A DNA stretch of 64,000 bases from Nipponacmea schrenckii (taxonomy: Eukaryota > Mollusca > Gastropoda > Lottiidae): assembly GCA_030562195.1 (NCBI GenBank), contig CM060201.1:19914454-19978453 (forward strand), written 5' to 3'. Position 1 is the stretch's first letter, and each line of letters starts with the position of its first letter. The position numbers and the translations under genes were made by a program. The notes under the pieces are model-generated. The model ran no database searches and had not been told where the DNA came from. It saw only the letters and a list, made by a program, of their open reading frames with translations. Of this stretch, positions 27,801 through 39,800 are shown in pieces.

Positions 27801-30800
27801 AACTTCTCAAGAGTCAAGAATTGCTTCAGGGAGTTTTATTAGTTGTTATTCCTCAGTTGGCGCTCCTCTGTAGTGTGTATTGTGTATGATTAAGAGCTAT
27901 GACTGGTGCTGTGCTAAACAGGGTATACTTTATTCTTCTGGACACCTGATATCACTTTTTGAAATACTTGCTCAGTATGATTGATATAATTCCTGGTGTG
28001 AAAGTTCATAAGCTTATGTATAGTCAAAATGTTTTTTTGATTTCAAGTTTTGGTTTCAAATTTCAGTTTGTTACTACTTGGTTTATATATTTGATCCTTA
28101 TTAGACAATAGAAGTAAATATATAGTCATCATATTTGTGTATTTGAAGGTGTGGTTTTGTTTAACAAATTTCAAAACATATTCAACTTCAAATGTGTAGG
28201 AGTTAACAAATTTCCCTCCTGGAATTGACAGGAAACCTGCTGTTATGTATACATTCTGCCTGCAGATTTTGATCAAACATGATACAATTCCCACCAAACA
28301 ACAGTTAGCAGACGTCAATTTGACATTATCACCTGTTAGATGAAAATCATCAGGTAAATTAATGCCATGTTTTATATCAAATGATGAGAGATTTGGGACT
28401 TAATTCAGGAGGGGATTTCATGGTTAGTTTGATATGCCTTTAACACTATCATTCAGTGGATTTTGTTGGTTCTATTTCTTAAAATACCTCAGAAAGATAG
28501 TAATAAAATTGACTATCATATTTATTAAACAGAAAGAAGAAAGAAACAATCAACAAGGTTTGGAACTAAGGATCCTTTCTACCTGCTACCTTTCTAACAA
28601 TCCTCTTGGCATTGATATTTCCTGGATTATCCCTACCTATTTTCAGCTAGATCGATTGGAAATGTGACTGAAGCCACCATTGGTTTTACATAACCAAGAA
28701 AATGATGTCATTAATCCAATCCTCTAACTGACTGTTCTATTTAACTTCACAAAGCAGAATGACATTCCCTGTAAATAAACTTAAACTTGTCTTAGCATCA
28801 CCGCATTAAAACTTCAATGAAACAAGTCTTATATTTAACCCTAATTGCTGTGCTCATACTAGAGACTCATACCCCATTTCTTAGCAGAAATATTTCAAAG
28901 TTTATCCCACGTATTTCTTAAAGAAAGTTGTAATTATTTTAGCAGGAAGTACTTATAAAGATAATAAACAGGCTCCACCTAGGTCTTATCTTATTTTTAC
29001 TTCACGCTTAATAATTAATTACTAGGTGGTCCCAAACTCTTATCTCTTTCATTAATTATACATTTGGATAATTTAGATTATATATTACTAAGAAAAGATT
29101 TCAATCATCAACATTCCCCTATCAAAACATGTCTTTATAGACTTAGAGAAAACATGACTCAAAAAGATCCTATGAACAAAAGATGACATGATATGACATA
29201 TATGAGTTTTCTAAAACCAATCTCAGAGTAACAACATGTTTCAGGTTTTACTTCAGATCTAACTAAAAGATTTCTAACAGCCTTAATTTATAACCTATTT
29301 TGGGGGATAGGCATAATAACTGATATCATTGGGTTGTGCACTGAAGTACCCTTGATTATCCATGGTCACAGAAAAACAAAAGATTTAAACTAGTGTCCTA
29401 AAACCTGATAATTGGGCACTATTATATTATCTTTGAAGGGTTTACCAATCCAATATAATTTTCGTGTGCAGAGAATATCTACACAGAAAGTTTTTTTTTT
29501 TATAAGGGTAAAGCAATGTCAGTGGTTTTGACAAGTACCCAAAATTTTTATTAGCTACCCACAGCATCCTTGTCTCCAACAACTATGCTTGTGAGTATAC
29601 GACCATAAGTTTCAAAACCTTTCATTTGATCAAGCTTTTTTAAAGAAACTCCATTCTCCTTAGATTCACACACTCAACCACTTTAAAAGGTAGAAGTTAC
29701 TTACCCAATGAGCTGAGAAATATAAACCGACAGTTTTGCCTTTAATTAATTCATTAGAATCTAATAGTTCATCTTTACCATTTAATAGTTTCCCCTTGAT
29801 CATTTCATAGAAAGGTTTAATTCGCCAGGGGAAATCTTTACCCGATTCATCTTCCATTAACTGAGTAAATCCATCAGTTGTGATTAATTTACCATTCTCA
29901 CCATCAATTAAAACAAAGCGTGGTATACCTCCAACTTTATATTTCTTTGTTAGTTTAGCCTGAAAAAAAAATTGCTTATTTGATGAAAATTGCCTTGTAG
30001 ATTACTTAACCATCTCACTTCTGAACCTTCTCTTGATTTTTTTTTAAGGTCATTAAACTACAAAAATGTAAATTATTCACTATGAACCAAAGCAATTAAT
30101 ATAGCTTGACAAAGATATAGCTTAATTATAAATCAAGTTGACTGACAAAAATATTCAAATCAAGAATATTTGAATTGATTCCCAAACTATTAAGAATAAT
30201 TTGCTGTACTATTTAAACATAACTGGCAAATTTTATCAAATCAAAATTACTATTGGTTTTTATATGTTAAAATATTTGAATGGATTCCAAGTCTGTTAAC
30301 AACTAATACTATACAATACATTATCTAAATGGCATGTAGAGAATAGTTAAATACTGGTACTTAATTTTTATAAACAGATGAACATGTTCCAAAAACGGCT
30401 GGCAACTATTATCAGATCAAGATTCCTCTTGTTTTTATATGTTAAAATGAATATTTTCCAAATGAAATGAAGTTTTACGTCCTACTATTCTGCACATAAT
30501 GGGCTAATTAAGATGTGCAATACCATGCAGTGTGCAATGAGAGAAATTTTTCTAGGACAGCCTACTTTTTTCACGATTTCCAACTATTGAGGGATCTCTT
30601 AACGTGCGCAGCCTGTAGCACACAGACCTCAGTTTCTTGTTCTATTCAAACAATTAGACACTAATTCCATATCAGCCCCTTCAACCTGCATCACTGACAA
30701 GGGGAAACTGGGTTGAAACTCAACCTCTGCAGAGATAACCCTTGGACCCTCAGATGAGCGAGCAAGCATCCAACTCATTGAGCCACTGCGGCTCCCATGA

Positions 30801-33800
30801 AACTATTCCATGGCATGCAGAGAATACTTGATACATAGCCATTCTTTCCCAACAGTGTCAAACATGACTGGTAGATACAATTGATAGCAGATCAAGAGTC
30901 CTGTTGCTTTTTATAAGTAAAAATATTTGTTTCGATTCCAAAACTGTGAAGACTATAGTATTCACTTTATTAACTTTATGGCATGCAGAGAATAGTTGAT
31001 TACTTTATTTTTTCTACAAACAGCTATACATGTCTGAAAAATGGATGCAACTATTTTTATATGTTAAAATGTTTGAATCTAGTCTAAGATTTTTAGCAAC
31101 TGATATTATTCAATGCTTCAACTGTGTGGCATGCAGAGAATTGTTAATTACTTGCACTACAGAACCTCTGTAATGATTTTAAATTTCTAGAAATGGAAAA
31201 CATCTGAAATGAAATGTAAGTTAACGGCAGGAACTCTAATGAAAATAATTACATCTTGGTAAATTGTGTCAGAATAACCTGTCGAAAATAGAGAGCTAGT
31301 AAATCAAACTGATATGAAGTAATTTAGTCATCAGTATAAAATGATCCCCTGCTGAGTAGCTGATAGTACTGATGATAGTACCGCCAACATCACTATCTAT
31401 GTTGGAGTGTAAATAAAATCTCAATTGATTACTTTCTCAATATTGAGGTAAATTTTTATAGCAGTCTGTTTTATCAAACTGTGAAATCAAGAGATTGATT
31501 TTGTCTAGACCTTTGAAGCATGACTTAGTTCTTGACTTGTAAAAATAAGAGCTTCTTTCAGTAGAAAAATCAGCAAGATTTACTTCAGGCTAAAGCTCCT
31601 TACAAAATTATATTATTTTACGCATTTTGAAGATATACTCTCGGAGATGAGTTTCTTGAAGTAAGATCAGTTATTGACAAGATTAATATTGGACAGTCTA
31701 GGCAAGCTCCTTGTAAAATTTGTATATTGATAAACAGTTATCTAGCAAGCTCTTTTATAATTAGCATATTGATAAAGAACAGTTATCTAGACAAGATCCT
31801 CGTATAATTTGTATATTGATAAAGAAAAGTTATCTAGACAAGCTCCTTGTATAATTAGCATATTGATAAAGAACAGTTATCTAGACAAGCTCCTTGTACA
31901 ATTTGTATACTGACATAGAACAGTTATCTAGACAAGCTCCTTGTACAATTTGTATATTGAAAAGAACAGTTATCTAACCAAGCTCCTTGTATAATTAGCA
32001 TATTGATAAAGAACAGTTATCTAGACAAGCTCCTTGTATAATTAGCATATTGATAAAGAACAGTTATCTAGACAAGCTCCTTGTATAATTTGTATATTGA
32101 TAAAGAACAGTTATCTAACCAAGCTCCTTGTACTAATAAGCATATTGATAAAGAACAGTTATCTAGACAAGCTCCATGTCTAATAAGCATATTGATAAAG
32201 AACATTAATCTAGACAAGTTCCTTGTATAATTGGCATATTGATAAAGAACAATTATCTTGACAGCCTCCTTGTACAATTAGCATATTGATATAGAACAGT
32301 TATCTAGACCAGCTCTTTGTATAATTTGTATGTTAATACAGCACAGTTATCTTGATAGGCTCCTTGTATAATTTGCATATTGATATAGAACAGTTATCTT
32401 GACAAGCTTCTTGTACAATTTGCATATTGATATAGAACAGTTATCTAGAAAAGCTCCTTGTATAATTTGCATATTGATATAGAACATTTATCTAGACAAG
32501 CTCCTTGTATATCTGTATATTGATATAAAACACTTATCTAGACAAGCTCCTTGTATATTTGTATATTGATAAAGAACAGTTATCTAGACAAGCTCTTTGT
32601 ATATTTGTATAGTGATATAAAACAGTTATCTAGACAAGCTCCTTGTATATTTGCATATTGATAAAGAACATTTATCTAGACAATCTCCTTGTACAATTTG
32701 TATATTGATATAGGACAGTTATCCAGACAAGCTCCTTGTACAATTGTATATTGATATAGAACAGTTATTTAGATAAGCTCCTTGTACAATTGTATATTGA
32801 TATAGAACAGTTATCTAAACAAGCTCCTTGTACAATGTGTATATTGATATAGAACAGTTATCTAGACAAGCTCCTTGTACAATGTGTATATTGATATAGC
32901 ACAGTTATCTAGACAAACTCCTTTTACAATTTGTATATTGATATAGAACAGTTATCTAGACAAGCTCCTTTTACAATTTGTATATTGACATAGAACAGTT
33001 ATCTGGACAGGCTCCTTGTATAATGTGTATGTTGATATAGAACAGTTATCTGGACAGGCTCCTTGTACAATGTGTATGTTAATATAGAACAGTTATCTGA
33101 ACAGGCTCTGTCTATAATTTGGATGTTAAAGTGAGCTTTAAACTCCTGGTGTAGTTATGAATGTAATAGGCAGTTCTCCAGGCATAAATTGAATCAAAAA
33201 ACTGTACAAGTTTTGATTGGCATATTATCAATGTAATGTTTTTAAAATCACAGGTTAGATGTAAAATATTTCTTATAAAATTACATGACTATGGAATGCA
33301 CTGGGTATCTATTTTTTAACCTAACAGCTATCAATGACTACAAGCGTACTTTAAACTCATGCCAACATATTTAATGGATCCTGGCTAGATATTTTAATCA
33401 TAAAGATCAAACTGAAAGATCACTTTTCTTCCTGATATTAGAATTTCATCTCGGTTACAAATTGATTATCTAGCATCAAATTTTTAATCTTAATCTGGTT
33501 TTTGTACATTTATCAGGCATTTTCAACTTATATGAACGGCTATCTTAAGTAAATAGATCATTATTTTCCGACTGATAGTTTTGTTTACTATTGAAAGGAA
33601 GAAAAACATATATATAGGCCTATAAATCAAGTAAATAACAAAATCACACCAAAATTTTATCTCCTATATGTTTCAGTAGTATCTTCAGGGAGACATTACA
33701 TTGTTACAATAATGAAGTTGACGTAAATCAATTAATAACGTCATTATGGAGGAATCTGAATGAATTATTATTAAGTGAATGAAATATGAATAAATATATC

Positions 33801-36800
33801 AATCATTCAATAAATGTGAATTTGAAAAGAGTTTTTCATAACCTATTCAATAAAGGTTTAAATTTTTGAATAAAATATTCCTCTTTTAAAGTTCTGTCTT
33901 TTTCACAAGTGTTCAGGAGCTGATAGAACGGAAATAAAATGTTGAATTTGATTGGGTCACGGGTGCACTCGTCCAAATGTTATTCATATCATTCTATATT
34001 CTGGATGTTTAATTTGTGATTTATGAACTCTAGCTCACTCTCTCTCAGATTTTTCATCTGTCCGATATACTGCACCTTACAATCAGAACATGTTATCACA
34101 TAGATCACATTGCGAGAGGCACATGTTAAATTGGCTGTCACATGAAATGTCCCATATCCCTTGAATTCTATGCCAAGTCCTCTTATATAAACCAGAAACT
34201 TGATGTTTGTTTTCGACCCTTTTAAAGGGCTAATGAGTTTGATTTCTTCACATATTCTACACAAAACAGTTTACAAATCACATTATGAATCAAGCTGAGA
34301 ACTTCATAAGGCCATAGTACATGTACTACAAAAACTAAAATACACATTTCACAGTCAGTGCAATTATATTCTTCAAGAAACCACAGAAGAAAGGTCAAAA
34401 CACAGAATTATCACATTTTTTATTGTGAAGGTACTTTTACTAAAAATAACACCAGAAAAGGTCACTGGGGAAAAAAATAGATGAACTGCTGACAAACAGA
34501 ACACTATTTTTCTTTAAAATAATAAAAAAAATGTGAAAGAAAAGAAAGAATCTATAGAACTAGTAGTGAAGTAAGACTAACTTGTTGTAAGATCAACAAT
34601 AGTGATGATGTTTTCTATCTACATCTAAAGTTACTTGTCAGGTTTTACTAGTTCAGTATTGTTGCTATTCTGTTTATATGAAAATGGTGAAATTTGATCA
34701 AGACACTACTAATTAACACACTAGAAAGTAACTTGAGAAAACCAAGTATTGAATGAACAACCAATACTAGTCTTAAACTATCTGTTTTTTGTTCAAATTT
34801 GATAAAAACTGGTACCACACAAACTGGTTTCATCCACTGGGGGGAGAAGGGTAGACGCAAATAAACATTGTTGTGACAATGTATTTTGCGTTTCCGGTAT
34901 CGCATGTTCTCGTTCTCGCGGGAATTCTACTTTCATTTTAGAATTCGCGCGCGAAGGAAATTCATTGCTGAAGAATTAGCCTCCTCCACCCCTTCTAGTC
35001 CATCCGTTTTGTTTTCTTCAATCTTTTGTTGTTAAAATGTATTTTGTTGGCGGAATTTATGATTGTTTAGCCCAACATTCTTATATTTATGTTATAACGT
35101 CATTTATTGTGTTATATAATAAATGATATTTTCCTCCACACAAACTGGTTTCATCCACTGGGGGGAGAAGGGTAGACGCAAACTGGTAAATTGGTAAGTA
35201 AAATTACATCCCAATTTTTTCTAGGCTAAGTGCAATCTGTTGACCAGGAAAAAAAGAGTAGCACTAAGAGTACTGCAATGGTACAACCTGCCTAAAAACA
35301 ACCCTTCCCCACATGGATGGTTGAAATGCCATCAAAAAATGTAAAACATTGACAGCATGGATAATCAGGGCCAGACTTCAGCAGCATATTCCCTTTAAAA
35401 GGTATTGCCTTAGAGACGATTTTTGCACACCAATAGAAGCTGCTGTTAAAACAGTTTAATATAATACAACAACTTTCATGCAATAAACCAGAAAAAGAGA
35501 TTATTGCAGGCTATTAGGAATATTTGTTTAAATTCTTTCTCTACTTTACAATTTTATTCTCATTTATTTTTCTCATTCCCCCGATTCTCTTTTATATCTG
35601 CCTTTAATCTCTTCTCTCTTTTGACAAAATCACAATTTTTTAGTTCATTGTGATTAAGCAAATTCTTTTGACTGTTCATGCATTATCAATTAAAAATCAA
35701 TAGGGGTAAAAAGACATTAATTTCAACAACAAACATGAAAGATTTTACAATATCATAAATCATGACTTTTATTCTGGAAAAAAGGTTAGTCTGATATCAT
35801 CTAGCCAAATAGTTATAAACAACAATGGTATGCAGATTAAAATGGACAGGCAATCTTGTATACAGCAAGCAGTCAGGGGAAGGCTCAAAGTTTGTTGCTT
35901 ACTGGAGGGAGGTGTTTAACAGGGGTGATGCACCCATGAATGAAGAAGGAGAAGTTGATTATTTCATTTTTCTTAATTTACCAAATTGTTATTTAACACT
36001 GCTGGATCTAAGAAAAGTGAAAAGTTAATGATCTAAGTATTAGGGGAATTGACTATTATTTCTAGATTATGTAGAGTGAGCTGATCAAGATGACCAAGTT
36101 AAGTCTGATTGTACCAGACTAGGTGAAGCTAACTATATCAGAATGTTAATACTGTTAATGGTTGGGCTCAATGAATAGGGTGGATTGATTAGATTACATA
36201 ATTTTGTTACATGAAAGGGAAGCATGATTAGACATGGCGTGAATTATTACCATTTTACTCCTAATGTTATGATTGATGGCAGATTTGACATTGAAAAGAT
36301 CTCAACACACAAAAACATCATTGGCTCTCTATTGAACATGTGATCAATCTTGGACTATTGAAGAAGAAAATGCTGTATCCACTACTAAACATGCTAAGAG
36401 GTTGAGTGTAAGAGTTAATCAAATTTCAGAGTCAGGTCTCAATGACCATATTTGAAAAACAGACAAAAATCAGTTAATAAAACATCAGCCGATAAAATGA
36501 AGCCAAATCAACAGTATTGTTTGAGAATTAAAAGGCATCTTCCCATCCACAGACGGTACTGATTTTTCCCTGGGTTAAGATTCTAGATTATTATTTCAGT
36601 AATGCATGTCAGAATGGTTGAAATAGACAAATTGTAAAGTCATTTTGATGGGCAACTAACCAACTGTAATGCAGTCTAAATACTATAATATTTTTGCTAA
36701 AGCTGCTACCAGGTAAATGCGAACTTTTTCCCCCCAGCGTACGGACTTACTCCCTATAATCTAATCATGTACAGAAGTAGAGGATATCATAAAGAAATCA

Positions 36801-39800
36801 GTATAGTTTAATATAATTATTTGGAATTTAGAGTGAGAAATACCAGTCTCAAAATCTACCCTAAAATTTTGTAGGAAACAGAACCCAGATTTGTAGGAAG
36901 CAGAAAGTATGAATCATAGAACAGTCTATAAGTCTGTGATGCACCAGTTAAAGATTAGTTTATGTGAAAAACCCCAAGGGGCCAAAAGGAATTTTATGTT
37001 CCCGGGCTTTTTTTCCCTTTTAAATTTTGTGGATCATAAAGAAAAATCTGGTTTAATTTTTTAATTTTTTTATTCGACAAATTTAAAAGGGTTTTTTTTA
37101 AGGGGGTTTACCAGGGCAAAAAAATTTAAATTTAAAATTTTAATTTTTACCCTTTAATAAAATTTTTCAAAGGTAATTTGATGTTGACAAAGTAAAGATT
37201 AGAATAAATACAATTTTTCTTATCACTGCAACTTTCGTGTAAAAATTTGTTTGATTTAAACGAACTTTTAAAATTTTGACAAGTGAAATTGTGTCTTGAA
37301 ATTTCCTTTGGAATGGGATTTAGTGGTAAACTTTAAATAAAAATATTTTAAACTGAGTATTTTTATAATTACCTTTTATTCCTGGAGCAGTTTTAAAATG
37401 AAAAATTTAACATATTTTCTTCCAGGAGTTTGGGATTTTATGAGCCCACAGTTTTTGAAGTATCTAAAACTTTAAATAATTATTAATCTTACCCACTCCC
37501 AATTTTACCTTCGGTGAATTAACAATAAATGGTCCCCCTATTGCGGTTATGGTCAAAGGGAAAAAAAGTTTGTAAAATTAAATTTGAATGTGCTTGGATT
37601 TATGTTAATTTTCCAAATTTGTTGATATGCCCTATCACCCCATAGGGTGATTTTATTGCTTATATTTGACAAAAGTTGGTGGAAAACCTGTGAACGCAAT
37701 TCTACTCTTTGCGTGAAAATTTCATATTACCCGCCTTTGTCGCTGGAGTTGATCTTGTTGATGGAATAGCCATTTTCTTTTCGTCAGAAAATAGTTCGCA
37801 GGGGAAAGCTCTCAAAATGTAAGAAAAAACAATGTTTATCTCAATATAATGTTTAATCTTTATAAATCAATTCATTTATCAGTAAATATAAAACATTTTG
37901 GTATGAATTCCGTCTTTAACGACGAAAAGCAACAAAATCATGAAATTTAATGAATGCGGATACAATTGAACAACGGAGAGGTGATTCGGCTAGACCTGAC
38001 CGCATGTAAACAAGTAGGAAAGTTGAGAAAATGAAAGAAACTATAAAGACCAATCTAGAAGAAGGCCCGCTCCATATGTTGATAGGTGACCACAGTTTAC
38101 ACTCAATTCAGTTAATTTTCAGCAAAAGTATAGTATTTTGAAACTTAATATTAAACAATCCATAAACCTGCACTTTTAGGCTCTTAAACTGAAGCGAGTA
38201 ACTAGGTCAAATGGGTCTACGGCTATGGCCAGTACACTCAGGCCTAATTCGATTGAGTTCTATCGCATTTTGCCAATTATTCTTGTATGAGACTGTGAGT
38301 ATTAGATTGGCTTTGGGTTAGGCTAATGGAAACTTTATTACATATTAGAATTCATCATTAAAATTGGAATTTTACGTTCAAGCGTGAAGATGATCGACGT
38401 TAATAGCGCGACGGCCATGTTTATTTACATTGGTTACCGTGTATTACTACGCTCAATGTTTTGGTGATGAGGCAATGGCAGTTATTGTCTCATAACCGCC
38501 ACACGTATTAACATTAGTCCAATGGAGAAAAACAACAGCTAATGTAAATATTATAAAATATACAAGCAATTCTGCTCTCAACAACTGATAAATCTGTTAT
38601 GTTAGAAATGTTGATAATAACTGCACAAATACTGTAGAATGTTTTTTGTTGATCATCATCTTTAAATTTGAAATAACTGAAGAATTGAAAAAAAAAATAT
38701 ACAACTGAAATAAATTTATCTTTGGTTTAAAAAGAAACAAGAATATTTCAGTGCACAAACGGTAAGAGAGTGACAAAAGTTCATTAACTTGCATGGTAAT
38801 AGATATCCAAATAGTATTACCAGCATGTATACCAATATACCAATATAAGATTTAATCTCAGTCACATCTGGTAAAAACATTTCATACTCTCTACTCATGA
38901 ATAATCTTCTCTCGCTTTTATGCAACACATCAAACTGATATGTTATATAATTGATGCATTTTTTAAGATTCGGTTGCCAAGTTGTATTCAATAGTGGAAC
39001 ATGAAGTTTAATTTCTGATTCCATGTGCCAATGCTAAATGTTAGCTAGCTATTGTGAGTTTCCACTTGGTAAATACAAATTGCCTTATTGCCAACGTGGG
39101 GAAACCAAAAATACTCTCGTTTGGCTTAAAGTTGGCTTTCATTTTACCAAGAGCCAGATTATCTCCTTTGGCAAACAGGAACTTACTAGTCTTTTGTTTT
39201 TTCACTAGTTCTAACAAGTTCTCAATAATGTCTGACTTTGTGATCAAGACTAAAGTCATTTGGAAATGAGTTACACTCCATACACAGTATGTTCAGCCAA
39301 AATGATAAGCGCTAGTTACTTGACAATAATCTATGGAAACCTGGTTTAAATCATACCTAACCTAGCCAATATTTTAATCTCTTTATAAACAAAAGAAAAT
39401 TTGACATTATTTATTGCTTTATTGATGCTTGTAAATCCTGAAGAAAATTCCAAGAAATGTAATAGCAATTACAATGTGAATGGATGTAAGACAGCTAATA
39501 ATACACAGGTAATCAGCTTGTATGAGAAGAATGTGAAGATAGACACAACTACAGGTTCAGGTATAAACAAAGAGTAATTGTTGTATATCTGAGATGTTGT
39601 CTATTTATGTAAGAGATGTTGACTAAGAATAAACAAACTTGTAGATATTTCCCTCTCATATTGCTTATTCTAGATATATTCTTATTACATACATTGATAT
39701 TCTTTATCTCTACTTACTTCTAATATAGGCCCTACATCAAATATAGGTCTGTTTTCAGAGAGCTCTTTAATAACTAAATTTCCATAATCACTTAAAAATT

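Larger units (their letters stand above)
24385..29704. other. Nucleoredoxin intron 2 (5.3 kb)
   Basis: No exon was recognised on either strand. It contains a SINE (26935-27105, minus) and a piece of a dispersed repeat near 27916-28000. The rest is AT-rich unique sequence with homopolymer runs. Confidence 0.5.

Noticed and set aside
31690..33125. CRISPR-like appearance of regularly spaced repeats
   Set aside because: The spacers are themselves repeated and the whole unit is periodic, so this is a minisatellite in a eukaryotic intron.
35825..36028. Plus-strand 67-codon open frame
   Set aside because: No domain, no splice context and no supporting neighbour; treated as a chance frame.
37731..37773. 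Alternative first exon of nucleoredoxin
   Set aside because: It leaves one base at its donor, but exon 2 begins in phase 0, so the frame would be lost.
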